Positions 41,960 through 49,982 of a DNA stretch of 64,000 nucleotides are shown here, piece after piece. Made by a program: the position numbers and the translations under genes. Each line of letters begins with the position of its first letter. Position 1 is the stretch's first letter. The notes beneath the pieces were generated by a model that worked only from the letters and a program-made list of their open reading frames with translations, had not been told where the DNA came from and made no database searches. Origin of the DNA: Pararhizobium arenae (GTDB taxonomy: Bacteria; Pseudomonadota; Alphaproteobacteria; Rhizobiales; Rhizobiaceae); the NCBI RefSeq assembly GCF_001931685.1, contig NZ_MOOY01000002.1, positions 372,001 through 436,000 on the forward strand. Reading direction: 5' to 3'.

Positions 41960-43015
41960 TCAAGCCGCTGCCGAGGTATCGAGTTTCTGCAGGCCTTCCA
42001 TGATCGAGCGCCATTCCGGCTGCTCGGCAAAGCCTTCCTTGCGCTTGCCGAAGAACTGAATGACCATCTCGCCCTTTGCATCGAGTGCTTCAAGCGAGGT
42101 GACATGGCCATCTGCCGTCGGCTTGCGGACTGCCCAGACCTCGGCCAGATGATCGGCGCGCAGGTGGAGGTGGAAGGTCGGATCGAAGATGTTGATCCAC
42201 GGACCCATCTGCTCGATCTTCTCGATCGGGCCGGAGTGAATCTGGATCATGCCGTGATTGCCGACGAAGCACATGATGGAGATGCCTGCCGCGGCGCTGT
42301 CGCGCATCATCTGCTCGACGGCCGAAGGCGCCAAAAGCCAGGCATACTCCTCGCCGACCGCATGCAGCGCCTGACGGCGGCTGGCTTTCAGGTTTCGCAG
42401 CAGGCCGAAGAACTGGTGCGTGTCCGTCATCTTGCTCCAGCGGTCGCGCAATTCGGCAGCATCCAGCGCCGGGTTGTCGGCTTCCGCCGGTGCGGTAGAA
42501 GCTTCCTCGACGAAATCCTGCGACTGATCTTCGAGGCGGAAGTCCGCGACGATGGCATGGTAGGCGTCGAGGTTGGATTCCGGCCGCAGGTGAACCTTGT
42601 GGATCGCAATACCCTGACGATCGAAGAACTGCAGGCTGTGGCGCACATTCTCGCCGTCCGTCTTGGTCACGGCGAAGCCATGGGCCCAGGCGCGGGGGAA
42701 CACACGCAGGTCGATTTCCTTGCCAAGCACGATCGAAGCCTGTTCGCCGGGAGAAGCCTTTTCGAACGGGCCTATCTTCTCATGGACGGCGCTTTCGTTG
42801 CGGGTCAGGGCCATAACGGTGCCGAGTTCCGGTGCGCGCTCGAGGAAGCGATTGGCGCTTCCATCGATGCGGATCGCCGTCAGGCCGACTTCGGCTGCCA
42901 CGAGGGCGGCCTCTGATACACCGAGCTGGGCGGCGATGTCGCGCTCGCGCATCTTGCTGTTTTCTGCCCGGTAGGCACGGATTTCAGAGGGAGTCGGACG
43001 GGTTCTTGTGGTCAT
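41960..43015 (-). CDS. hmuS: Heme-handling factor HmuS (ChuS/HemS family)
   Basis: A cytoplasmic protein of 351 residues with the duplicated HemS/ChuS/HmuS fold (FGKRKEGFAEQPEWR at the end of the second repeat; CFVGNHGMIQIHSGPIEKIEQMGPWINIFDPTFHLHLR in the second half is typical). Members accept heme after import and degrade it or pass it on. It lies between hemP and hmuT with short gaps. Confidence 0.94.
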   Translation of the reverse strand: MTTRTRPTPSEIRAYRAENSKMRERDIAAQLGVSEAALVAAEVGLTAIRIDGSANRFLERAPELGTVMALTRNESAVHEKIGPFEKASPGEQASIVLGKEIDLRVFPRAWAHGFAVTKTDGENVRHSLQFFDRQGIAIHKVHLRPESNLDAYHAIVADFRLEDQSQDFVEEASTAPAEADNPALDAAELRDRWSKMTDTHQFFGLLRNLKASRRQALHAVGEEYAWLLAPSAVEQMMRDSAAAGISIMCFVGNHGMIQIHSGPIEKIEQMGPWINIFDPTFHLHLRADHLAEVWAVRKPTADGHVTSLEALDAKGEMVIQFFGKRKEGFAEQPEWRSIMEGLQKLDTSAAA

Positions 43016-43021
43016 GGTCGC

Positions 43022-43195
43022 CTACTTGTTCAAAATAAGTTTGCCCTGGCGGGTGATCTTCATTCGATAGATTGCGCCGTCATGGGTGATCTGGATTTCG
43101 GTTTCGCCGCGAAAGAGGTCGCGGCTGTCAATCATGCGCGGCTTCGCGTCGATCGGCACAGGCATAATCGGTGTTTCTGGTTCAATTGCTTTCAA
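43022..43195 (-). CDS. hemP: Hemin uptake protein HemP (HmuP)
   Basis: A small protein not found by simple ATG-length filters. The reading frame ending at TAG 43022-43024 encodes SRDLFRGETEIQITHDG followed by AIYRMKITRQGKLILNK, the conserved HemP core. HemP/HmuP is needed for expression of heme uptake genes in several rhizobia. The start is uncertain: TTG 43195 (57 residues) has AGGA nine bases upstream; ATG 43165 (47 residues) lacks a ribosome site. The hmuS start follows 6 bases downstream of the stop. Confidence 0.88.
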   Translation of the reverse strand: MKAIEPETPIMPVPIDAKPRMIDSRDLFRGETEIQITHDGAIYRMKITRQGKLILNK

Positions 43196-43277
43196 AGTTC
43201 GGGTCCTGAAAGAACGCTGCGGACGGCGGTTTCGCCAGTTTTCCGTGGGTTCCTGGAGTTCGTATCTTGACTTCCAT
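43182..43277 (-). CDS. Possible 31-residue leader peptide overlapping the hemP start
   Basis: ATG 43277 has an excellent AAAAGGTGA site five bases upstream and opens a 31-codon frame (MEVKIRTPGTHGKLAKPPS...) ending at TGA 43182-43184. That stop is 11-13 bases inside hemP, so ribosomes finishing the leader would be placed on the hemP TTG start. The peptide has no recognised family. It may be a translational-coupling leader, or the frame may be chance. Confidence 0.4.
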   Translation of the reverse strand: MEVKIRTPGTHGKLAKPPSAAFFQDPNFESN

Positions 43278-43416
43278 ACTCACCTTTTAATATGGACGCA
43301 ATATATGATTTTGCGAGTTAAGTTATTTCGGTTATCACTTGCAAAAGCGCCTTTGAAGGTGCTTTTGAACCGATAGGCGACACCGCTTCAGACGACGTTT
43401 TTTAGGAATGGGCACC

Positions 43417-43851
43417 ATGATGACGACGCGCGAATTTTCCCTTGCCATGATGGCCGTGATGAGCTTTTCCGGTGTTGCCCTTGCACAGGACGCGCTGCCT
43501 TCCGGTAAGCTTGCCGTGGAGCTCAATGAGCTCGCTCCTTCCGAAAAAGGCTGCAAGCTGACCTTCTTGGCGACGAACGGATTTGAACAGTCTCTGGACA
43601 AGGCATCCTTCGAATTCGTTCTTTTTGACGAGAAGGGGCTGGTCGAGCGTATGGCGGTTCTCGATTTTCGCGATCTGCCCGCCGGCAAGATGAAGGTGCG
43701 CCAGTTCGATCTGCCGGGCACCAAGTGCGAGGCTGTCAAAAGCATGCTGATCAATGATGCGCCGGTCTGCACCGGGCAGGGCATCGACAAGAGCGCCTGT
43801 ATGACGGGGCTTTCGGCAGGTTCGAAGGCCTCCGTGGAACTGAAGGGCTGA
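43417..43851 (+). CDS. Secreted protein upstream of tonB, unknown function
   Basis: A 144-residue protein with a signal peptide (SLAMMAVMSFSGVALA). The mature part has a beta-rich pattern (FEFVLFDEKGLVERMAVLDFRDLPAGKMKVRQFDLPG) and cysteines in GCKLTF, TKCEAV, PVCTG and SACMTG, probably two disulfides. It resembles the conserved rhizobial protein encoded before tonB in heme clusters, sometimes annotated Tat pathway signal protein, but no twin arginine is visible here. ATG 43417 is preferred over 43408 by spacing to AGGA. Divergent from hemP; role unknown. Confidence 0.75.
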   Translation: MMTTREFSLAMMAVMSFSGVALAQDALPSGKLAVELNELAPSEKGCKLTFLATNGFEQSLDKASFEFVLFDEKGLVERMAVLDFRDLPAGKMKVRQFDLPGTKCEAVKSMLINDAPVCTGQGIDKSACMTGLSAGSKASVELKG

Positions 43852-43876
43852 TGCGATCTTCGCATCGGTAGCTGGC

Positions 43877-44800
43877 ATGAAGACATTTATGAAATGGACC
43901 GCGGCCGTCGCACTCTCGCTGCTTGCGCATGCGGGGGCGGCGGCGTTGTTCCAGCCCGAGCCGGAAGCGATGACCGCACAGGTCGCCGGGGGCGAGGCAA
44001 TGGAAGTTACCCTTCTGGGCAACGCTTTCGAGGAAACGCTGCAGGCTGGCATTTCCACGGACCAGCCGATCGACCCCCTGGAGACGCCGCCGGAGGAGGT
44101 TCAGCCTATCGAGGAAACCCCGCCGGTCGAGGAAATTCGTCCGGTCGAGACCGAAATTCCGGCGGAGACGCCAACCGATGTCCAGCCGGTTGAGGCGGAT
44201 GTCGTGCTGCCGGCGGAGGACATGCCGGAAACGGTTGTTGCCGAGGCCGAGGTGACGGCGACCATCGCGCCGGCCGAGACTGTCATTCCCGAGCAAAAGC
44301 CGGAGATCCAGCCGGAACCCGAAAAGGTCGAGAAGCCGCCGGAAGAGAAGAAGAAGGTCGAGCGCAAGAAGCCGGTCAAGCAGAAGGCGGGCGACAAGGG
44401 GCAAAGCGTTGCCAGCGCCACCAAGGGGCAGGCAGACGGGGTGCCGGACGCCTCGGTCAGCACATCCAGCGGCAAAAAGGGTAAAATGACCCAGCAGGCG
44501 GGCAACGCCGCCGTCTCCAACTATCCGGGCAAGGTTCGCGCCAAACTCAACCGCGCATACCGTTATCCCCGCAGCGCAGAGCGCAAGGGGCTTGGCGGGG
44601 TCGCGCAGGTTACATTTACGGTTTCGGCCGATGGCTCCGTGCGCGGTGCCCGCATCTCAAGAAGCACGGGGATTCCGATTCTGGATGAAGCTGCGATCAA
44701 GGCGGTTCAGCGCGCGGCGCCCTATCCCAAAATCCCGGCGGAATCCGGAAAAAACAGTTGGCTGTTCACCTTGCCGATCGAAGCCCGCCCGCCTCGGTAA
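43877..44800 (+). CDS. tonB: Energy transducer TonB
   Basis: 307 residues. An N-terminal signal anchor (MKWTAAVALSLLAHAGAAALF) is followed by a long proline/glutamate/valine-rich periplasmic linker (residues 60-170, with many PVE/PAE repeats) and a lysine-rich patch. The C-terminal TonB domain is [60 protein letters not shown]. It couples inner-membrane proton force (through ExbBD, not in the window) to outer-membrane heme and siderophore receptors. It is co-oriented with the upstream secreted protein gene and ends at a terminator. Confidence 0.94.
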   Translation: MKTFMKWTAAVALSLLAHAGAAALFQPEPEAMTAQVAGGEAMEVTLLGNAFEETLQAGISTDQPIDPLETPPEEVQPIEETPPVEEIRPVETEIPAETPTDVQPVEADVVLPAEDMPETVVAEAEVTATIAPAETVIPEQKPEIQPEPEKVEKPPEEKKKVERKKPVKQKAGDKGQSVASATKGQADGVPDASVSTSSGKKGKMTQQAGNAAVSNYPGKVRAKLNRAYRYPRSAERKGLGGVAQVTFTVSADGSVRGARISRSTGIPILDEAAIKAVQRAAPYPKIPAESGKNSWLFTLPIEARPPR

Positions 44801-44830
44801 GGCGTAAGCTCTTGTTTGTAAAATTATTTT

Positions 44831-44864
44831 ACGCCGCGCCTTCATGAAGGTGCGGCGTTTTTGC
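44831..44864 (+). terminator. Terminator after tonB
   Basis: ACGCCGCGCCTTC and GAAGGTGCGGCGT form a stem with one G-T mismatch, followed by TTTTTGC. It is 31 bases after the tonB stop. Confidence 0.85.
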
Positions 44865-44993
44865 AGGAGGCAAAATTTTCTCAAAAAATATGATAAGACT
44901 CATGTTTATACTTTACTCCTTTTATCAAGTTTATTAGGGTCGCGCTCAACGAAACAAGCGGCATCTTTGTCGCGATACAGTCGGGAGTTGCAG

Positions 44994-45407
44994 ATGGGTG
45001 ACAAGCATCGACAGCAGCGTGGCAAGGACAGGCAGCGCGACAATGGTCGGGAAATTGCCGTGGCGGCATCTGCCGATCCCTCCAGACCGGGGCTTGAGGG
45101 GCGCAGTTTCCTCTATGTCGGCGGGCGGGATTGTCAGGTCGCGCATCTGCGTCAGATCGTCAGCAATTTTGGCGCGGAACTGATCCATCATGACGGTGGT
45201 CTGCGCGAAGCGGTTTCGCGCATCGACAACGTTCTGCCCTCGGTCGACTGCGTCTTCTGCCCGATCGACTGCATCAGCCACGATGCGTGTCTGCGCGTGA
45301 AGTCGGGCTGCAAGAAGTGGGGCAAGGCTTTCGTGCCGCTGCGCAACGGCAGCAAGTCGAGTTTCGAGCGGGCGCTGCAGGAAATGAGCGATAAGCGCGC
45401 CAACTGA
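44994..45407 (+). CDS. DUF2325 domain protein
   Basis: A 137-residue protein with a polar, charged N-terminal tail (residues 1-35) and a DUF2325 domain (SFLYVGGRDCQVAHLRQIVSNFGAELIHHDGG, VLPSVDCVFCPIDCISHDACLRVKSGCKKWGKAFVPLR). It is rich in cysteine and histidine, so metal or redox binding is possible. ATG 44994 follows GGGAG. The AT-rich 130 bases upstream hold its promoter. Similar genes lie beside iron and heme genes in rhizobia; function unknown. Confidence 0.78.
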   Translation: MGDKHRQQRGKDRQRDNGREIAVAASADPSRPGLEGRSFLYVGGRDCQVAHLRQIVSNFGAELIHHDGGLREAVSRIDNVLPSVDCVFCPIDCISHDACLRVKSGCKKWGKAFVPLRNGSKSSFERALQEMSDKRAN

Positions 45408-45443
45408 GCCGCGCCTTGCAGAGAACCATTGGAGTTTCTGGAA

Positions 45444-45728
45444 ATGAGCGATGATCGTCCCGATCAGATGACCATGATCGGTCTGCACAAGCTTGCCGAG
45501 CAGGTTGGCGATGGCATGGTGCCGGAGCTTTATGCGCTTCTTCGGGAGCGGGCTCGCGTCGTGAATGACAGCGGAAACGTCACCCCGTTTCCTCTTGAGC
45601 GCACGCGCCTGCCGCGGCGTTCTCCTTATGCGATCTCCACTCTTGCGCATGCTCTGGGTGCGCATAAAATCCTGAGCTTTCCCAGTTCCGCCCTGGAGCG
45701 CGATGAGCGGCGCAAGAGACAGGGCTGA
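45444..45728 (+). CDS. Small conserved hypothetical protein
   Basis: 94 residues, soluble, no signal peptide. The N-terminal part looks helical (MIGLHKLAEQVGDGMVPELYALLRERARVVNDSG) and the rest is arginine-rich (FPLERTRLPRRSPYAI..LAHALGAHKIL). I do not recognise the family. It sits between the DUF2325 and IsdG-like genes with short gaps (36 and 24 bases), so it belongs to that operon. Start ATG 45444 follows GGAG at 45431; an upstream TTG at 45429 is possible. Confidence 0.65.
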   Translation: MSDDRPDQMTMIGLHKLAEQVGDGMVPELYALLRERARVVNDSGNVTPFPLERTRLPRRSPYAISTLAHALGAHKILSFPSSALERDERRKRQG

Positions 45729-45752
45729 CGTTCGTATCGCGAGGTTAAGTCG

Positions 45753-46067
45753 ATGTATTTTGCCATGAACCGCTTCAGGATTGCCCTTGGACAGGAAGAG
45801 GCATTCGAAGCCATCTGGAAAAACCGGGATTCCAGCCTGAGCGAGGTCCCAGGCTTTCTCGCGTTTCGGCTGCTGCGGGGTGATAGTTTTACCGCCGAAG
45901 GCTATACGCTCTTCGTTTCCAGCTCGACCTGGCAAGACCGCGATGCTTTCACGGCTTGGACGAAATCGGAGAACTTTCGTGCGGCGCATAAGAACGCGGC
46001 TGACAACCGTGCCATGTATCTTGGTCCGCCGAAGTTTGAAGGTTTTTCCGTCGTAGAAGGCGCCTGA
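45753..46067 (+). CDS. IsdG/HmuD-like heme-degrading monooxygenase
   Basis: 104 residues of the ABM fold, in the IsdG subgroup. The Asn-Trp-His set used by IsdG enzymes can be assigned to N6 (FAMNRFRIALG), a Trp in the STWQDRDAFTAWTKSENF segment and H in FRAAHKNAA. Rhizobial HmuD/HmuQ proteins of this size split heme to biliverdin and release iron. It follows the DUF2325 gene and is close to the heme importer, which supports this role over a generic ABM protein. GAGG precedes the start. Confidence 0.8.
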   Translation: MYFAMNRFRIALGQEEAFEAIWKNRDSSLSEVPGFLAFRLLRGDSFTAEGYTLFVSSSTWQDRDAFTAWTKSENFRAAHKNAADNRAMYLGPPKFEGFSVVEGA

Positions 46068-46081
46068 GATCCTTCAGCCGC

Positions 46082-46441
46082 TCAGGTTGTCTTAGGCGGA
46101 AGAAAAGCGCCGAGCGCCAACGTCAGCCATCCGAGCATCATCAGCACGCCGCCCGCCGGGGCCGACATGAGAAAGAGGCCGTGTCCGGCAAGATGGCGCA
46201 TGGTCAGATCGGCGGCAAAAAGGGTGGTGCCAAGCGAAAGCAGCACGGCTGATGCAGCGGCAAGGCGCAGCCGTTCCCAGGCGGACGTCAATGCGATGAG
46301 GGCCGGGGCGTGGGCAAGGCACATGGCAGACGCACCGCCAAGCAGGCGAGGATCGGCACCGTGAGAGGCGGCGGCAGCGGCGGCAACGCCAAAGGCGCCC
46401 ATCAAACCCGCAAGAAGCGGTACGACACGACGAAACTCCAT
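46082..46441 (-). CDS. DUF423 (YwdK/YgdD-like) membrane protein
   Basis: 119 residues, about four membrane helices (VVPLLAGLMGAFGVAAAAAASH, SAMCLAHAPALIALTSAWE, AAASAVLLSLGTTLFAADLTM, GHGLFLMSAPAGGVLMMLGWLTLALGAFL). The GAFGxxxGAxGAH-like start and the terminal GG..M..GW pattern are those of DUF423. The ATG overlaps the globin stop by ATGA, so it is co-translated with the hemoglobin. Function unknown. Confidence 0.85.
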   Translation of the reverse strand: MEFRRVVPLLAGLMGAFGVAAAAAASHGADPRLLGGASAMCLAHAPALIALTSAWERLRLAAASAVLLSLGTTLFAADLTMRHLAGHGLFLMSAPAGGVLMMLGWLTLALGAFLPPKTT

Positions 46442-46839
46442 CAATCGGTTTCCTTGTTCTGCATGTGATGGGCGAGCCGCGTGACCGGCTCCAGAATGAT
46501 GGCGCGCAATTGGGCATGCGGCACCGTTTCTTCGAGCGCCAGTGTGAAGCACATCAGCCACTCGTCGCGTTCCGCCGGACCGATCTCGGCAACGAAATGG
46601 CGACGCCGCAGCATCGGGTGGCCGCGCTTTTCGGTGTAGAGCGGCGGCCCGCCGAGATAGCCGGTCATGTATTCGTAAAATTTTTCCTCGCTGCCGCTGA
46701 GATCGGCAGGATGGATCGCCCGGCACCGGGCGGCACCGGGCAGGGTGTCCATCAATTCATAGAAGCGGCGCGTGAGCGCGCGTACGGCGGGATCGCCGCC
46801 GATGGCTTCGTAGAGTGTTTGCGTCGAAGGTCCTGTCAT
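46441..46839 (-). CDS. Group II truncated hemoglobin
   Basis: A 132-residue 2/2 globin. It starts LYEAIGGDPAVRALTRRFYELM (B10 tyrosine Y27) and continues FYEYMTGYLGGPPLYTEKRGHPMLRRRHF (proximal histidine H81 of the LRRRH motif), then ERDEWLMCF (the G8 tryptophan, characteristic of group II). It binds oxygen, NO or peroxide in the cytoplasm. It sits at the edge of the heme island, first in an operon with the DUF423 gene. Confidence 0.9.
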   Translation of the reverse strand: MTGPSTQTLYEAIGGDPAVRALTRRFYELMDTLPGAARCRAIHPADLSGSEEKFYEYMTGYLGGPPLYTEKRGHPMLRRRHFVAEIGPAERDEWLMCFTLALEETVPHAQLRAIILEPVTRLAHHMQNKETD

Positions 46840-46988
46840 CTCTTCTTTTCACGCGATGGGCCGCGCGTTGGTCGCGGTCTTGTCCGGTTTTCTCTACTCT
46901 CAAGATTGCGGAGAACCAATGCAAATTCGAGGCGATGTAAAGCTTGCGGCAATTCACCGCGATGAACCCGGCATCGTAAATCTACGTA

Positions 46989-47018
46989 TTGACAAACCGT
47001 CCGGACGGTATGTTTATG
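46989..47018 (+). promoter_or_regulatory. Promoter with TetR-type operator before the TetR-SMR pair
   Basis: TTGACA (46989-46994) is followed at once by the perfect 14-base palindrome ACCGTCCGGACGGT (46996-47009) and then TTTATG. The palindrome fills the promoter spacer, the usual place for a TetR-family autorepressor site. Confidence 0.65.
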
Positions 47019-47024
47019 TGATGT

Positions 47025-47591
47025 ATGTCCATTGCACATCATCGCCAGAAGCGTCCTCAGCTTGTTCGTCAGCAGTTGCTGGAGGTCGCAGCACGCCTCT
47101 CGCTGGAAAATGGCGTGGCCAGCGTCACGCTGGATGCGGTGTCCCAGGCTGCAGGCGTGAGCAAGGGTGGCTTGCTGCATCATTTTCCAAACAAGATGGC
47201 CCTTCTTGACGGTCTGTTCGATGATCTCACCCAGAAGTTCGATCAGGAGCTCGATGAGCAAATGCGCAACGATCCTGTCGCGCATGGGCGTTTCAGCCGG
47301 GCCTATCTCGCCGCCGTCTTATCGCTGGGCGCGCAAACGGCGCAGGAGACGCAAGCCTGGCAAGTCCTGACGATTGCATTGCTGGCCGAGCCGGCGCTGC
47401 GTGACCGCTGGCGGCAATGGGTTGCGGATCGGGCCGATGAATTTGTCGGCACGGACTCCTCGACCAACTGTCTCCTGGTCCGCTTGGCGGCCGATGGGCT
47501 GTGGCTCGCCGATATCCTGCAAAGCCATGATATCGGTGCAGACGAACGCAAGGCGCTCGCCGCCAGCCTGAAAACACTATCCTTCCAATAA
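47025..47591 (+). CDS. TetR-family repressor of the adjacent SMR transporter
   Basis: 188 residues; HTH at about residues 12-57 (LVRQQLLEVAARLSLENGVASVTLDAVSQAAGVSKGGLLHHFPNK). The C-terminal domain contains LSLGAQTAQETQAWQVLTIALLAEPALRDRW, a common C-terminal fold in regulators of small multidrug transporters. ATG 47025 lies just after the promoter/operator, so the leader is very short. It is 14 bases before the SMR gene and shares its transcript. Confidence 0.88.
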   Translation: MSIAHHRQKRPQLVRQQLLEVAARLSLENGVASVTLDAVSQAAGVSKGGLLHHFPNKMALLDGLFDDLTQKFDQELDEQMRNDPVAHGRFSRAYLAAVLSLGAQTAQETQAWQVLTIALLAEPALRDRWRQWVADRADEFVGTDSSTNCLLVRLAADGLWLADILQSHDIGADERKALAASLKTLSFQ

Positions 47592-47605
47592 TTTGCGAGA
47601 CGACG

Positions 47606-47947
47606 ATGAGCCTGCCGATGTTGTATAGCGTGCTGGTGATCGCAATCATCTTCGAGGTGCTTGGCACATCGGCGATGCAGGCGGCGCAGCATTTTACGCG
47701 GCTCGTTCCGACCGTGACGATGGTGGTCTGTTATGCCATCGCCTTCTTCTGCCTGTCCTATACGCTGAAGAGCATTCCGGTCGGCATCGCCTATGCGATC
47801 TGGAGCGGCCTCGGTATCGTCCTGATTTCGCTGGTGGGCTATTTCGTGTTCGGCCAGAAGCTGGATCTTGCGGCTGTGGTCGGCCTCGGCCTCATCATCG
47901 CGGGTGTGCTGGTCCTCAATCTGCTCTCCAAATCCTCTTTCCATTGA
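47606..47947 (+). CDS. Small multidrug resistance (SMR/EmrE-like) transporter
   Basis: 113 residues, four membrane helices, with the essential membrane glutamate E17 (IIFEVLGTSAMQAAQHF) and the signature IPVGIAYAIWSGLGIVLISLVGYFVFGQ. It exports quaternary cations or related compounds in exchange for protons as an antiparallel dimer. Probably repressed by the upstream TetR protein. Confidence 0.93.
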   Translation: MSLPMLYSVLVIAIIFEVLGTSAMQAAQHFTRLVPTVTMVVCYAIAFFCLSYTLKSIPVGIAYAIWSGLGIVLISLVGYFVFGQKLDLAAVVGLGLIIAGVLVLNLLSKSSFH

Positions 47948-48026
47948 TCCGCCTTCGTCTTCGGGCTTCATCCCGAACAGTCTCCGTTTTTGGACTTGCA
48001 AAACGGCTCATCACGCTCTATCGCTC

Positions 48027-48050
48027 AAAATTGAAAGCGGTTTCAATTTT
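48027..48050. promoter_or_regulatory. LacI-type operator upstream of thuA
   Basis: Perfect 10-base arms AAAATTGAAA and TTTCAATTTT flank GCGG, giving a LacI-family-like site (TTGAAAgcggTTTCAA). It lies 54 bases before the thuA start; the LacI-family gene at 49983-51002 is the obvious candidate regulator. Confidence 0.65.
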
Positions 48051-48103
48051 ATCGGCCGGCCGGTCATGCGGGCGGTTGTTTTTGTGACGGGGAAGGAACG
48101 TAA

Positions 48104-48889
48104 ATGGCTATCAAGGCGGTCGTCTGGGGGGAGAACATCCACGAGCAGACGAATGCGATCGTGCGCGGCATTTATCCCAATGGCATGCACAACACCATTG
48201 CTGCGGCACTGAACACGGACCCCGCCCTTAAGGCGACCACGGCGACGCTTCAGGAGCCGGAGCACGGCCTGACGGTCGAGCGGCTGGCTGAAACCGACGT
48301 GTTGCTCTGGTGGGGACACAAAGATCACGGTGCGGTCAGCGATGAGGTGGTCGAGCGCGTTGCCAAGCGCGTCTGGGAAGGCATGGGGCTGATCGTTCTG
48401 CATTCCGGCCATTTCTCCAAGCCGTTCAAGCGCCTGATGGGCACGCCCTGTGCGCTGAAGTGGCGTGAGGCTGGCGAGCGCGAGCGCCTCTGGGTGATCA
48501 ATCCGCGCCACCCGATTGCGGCCGGGCTGGATGAGAATTTCGTGCTTGAAAACGAAGAGATGTATGGCGAGCAGTTCTCGGTCCCCGAGCCGCTGGAAAC
48601 CGTCTTCATCTCCTGGTTTGCGGGCGGTGAAGTCTTCCGTTCCGGTCTGACGTGGCGTCGCGGCGCGGGCAACATCTTCTATTTCCGCCCTGGTCATGAA
48701 ACCTATCCGACCTACCACGATGCCAATGTGCACACCGTTCTGCGCAACGCGGTGAAGTGGGCCTACAATCCGCAGGGGACCTACACGGCAATCCATGATG
48801 CGCCGAACGTTCCCGTTGAAAAGGCTCTTGAGCCGATCGTCGAGCGAGGCCCGCGCCTGCATCAGGATGGCGAGGAGGGTTACAAGTGA
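48104..48889 (+). CDS. thuA: ThuA-domain protein (trehalose utilisation)
   Basis: 261 residues; the ThuA fold (glutamine-amidotransferase-like) is evident from [64 protein letters not shown] and [21 protein letters not shown]. ThuA and ThuB act together on trehalose and related disaccharides in Sinorhizobium and Agrobacterium, apparently through 3-keto sugars. GGAAGGAACGTAA precedes the start. The stop overlaps the thuB GTG. No thuEFGK transporter is adjacent. Confidence 0.9.
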   Translation: MAIKAVVWGENIHEQTNAIVRGIYPNGMHNTIAAALNTDPALKATTATLQEPEHGLTVERLAETDVLLWWGHKDHGAVSDEVVERVAKRVWEGMGLIVLHSGHFSKPFKRLMGTPCALKWREAGERERLWVINPRHPIAAGLDENFVLENEEMYGEQFSVPEPLETVFISWFAGGEVFRSGLTWRRGAGNIFYFRPGHETYPTYHDANVHTVLRNAVKWAYNPQGTYTAIHDAPNVPVEKALEPIVERGPRLHQDGEEGYK

Positions 48890-49938
48890 ACGCCGTTCGC
48901 CTTCTCATTCTCGGCACCGGTGGCATGGCCAATACCCATGCCATGAATTTCTCCTTGATCGATGGCGTCGAACTCGTGGCCGCCGTCGATGTGGATATTG
49001 CGCGCGTCGAAGCCTTTGCGCTGCGTCACAACATCGAACACCGCTTTACGTCGCTTGACGAAGCGATCGCCTGGGGTGAGTTCGACGCGGTGACCAATGT
49101 CACGCCGGACAAGATCCATCATCCGACGACGTTGAAGCTCATTGCCGCCGGCAAGCATGTGCTGTGCGAAAAGCCATTGGCCGAAGATTATGCCAAGGCG
49201 GACGAGATGGCCCGCGCGGCGGAAGCCTCTGGTCTCGTGACCATGGTGAACCTGACCTACCGCAACGTCGCGGAAATCCAGACGGCGCGCAAGATGGTGC
49301 TTGCCGGCGATATTGGCAAGGTGCGCCACATCGAAGCCTCCTATCTGCAGAGCTGGCTGGTGTCCAAGGCCTGGGGAGATTGGGCAAGCGAATCCCAATG
49401 GCTCTGGCGCCTTTCCACAAAACACGGCTCGAACGGCGTGCTGGGCGATGTCGGCATTCACATTCTCGACTTTGCCGGCTATGGCGCCGGCAGCGATGTC
49501 GAGCATGTCTTTGCCCGCCTGAAGACCTTCGACAAGGCGCCCGGCAACAGGATCGGCGAATACGATCTCGATGCCAATGACAGCTTCACCATGACGGCGG
49601 AATTTGCCAATGGCGCCATGGGCGTCATCCATGCGAGCCGCTGGGCCGTTGGTCACCTGAACGAGCTGCGCCTGCGCATGCACGGGGAAAAGGGAGCGAT
49701 CGAAGTCATTCACACGCCGGATGGCTCGACACTCCGGGCTTGCCTTGGGGAGGATATCGAAAAGGGCGTCTGGAAGGATATCGACGCCGGTACGGTTCTC
49801 ACCAACTATCAGCGCTTCATCGATGCTGTGCGCGACGGCAAGACCGAGGAACCCGGCTTCCGCCATGCGGCCGAGCTTCAAAAAGTGCTCGATCTTGCAA
49901 TCCTGACGGAAAAAGAGCGCCGCGAGCTATCGGTTTAG
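48886..49938 (+). CDS. thuB: Gfo/Idh/MocA oxidoreductase ThuB
   Basis: A 350-residue NAD-dependent sugar oxidoreductase. The Rossmann start is [17 protein letters not shown]; the family EKP motif is [18 protein letters not shown], with the catalytic region at [19 protein letters not shown] (the HxxD pair in IHILD). The start is GTG at 48886, overlapping the thuA stop (GTGA), after GAGGAGGG. It presumably interconverts hydroxyl and 3-keto groups of a disaccharide. Confidence 0.88.
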   Translation: MNAVRLLILGTGGMANTHAMNFSLIDGVELVAAVDVDIARVEAFALRHNIEHRFTSLDEAIAWGEFDAVTNVTPDKIHHPTTLKLIAAGKHVLCEKPLAEDYAKADEMARAAEASGLVTMVNLTYRNVAEIQTARKMVLAGDIGKVRHIEASYLQSWLVSKAWGDWASESQWLWRLSTKHGSNGVLGDVGIHILDFAGYGAGSDVEHVFARLKTFDKAPGNRIGEYDLDANDSFTMTAEFANGAMGVIHASRWAVGHLNELRLRMHGEKGAIEVIHTPDGSTLRACLGEDIEKGVWKDIDAGTVLTNYQRFIDAVRDGKTEEPGFRHAAELQKVLDLAILTEKERRELSV

Positions 49939-49982
49939 AGAACAGCATCATACGGTCCTCTCTTCCGCACACGGAGAGGGAA

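Noticed and set aside
43082-43270. 62-codon plus-strand frame opposite hemP
   Set aside because: The minus strand encodes the conserved HemP core exactly here; the plus frame is its shadow.
43278-43416. RirA (IRO) or Irr (ICE) box upstream of hemP and the tonB operon
   Set aside because: The AT-rich region suggests an iron-responsive promoter, but no clean TGA-N9-TCA or ICE palindrome could be matched by eye.
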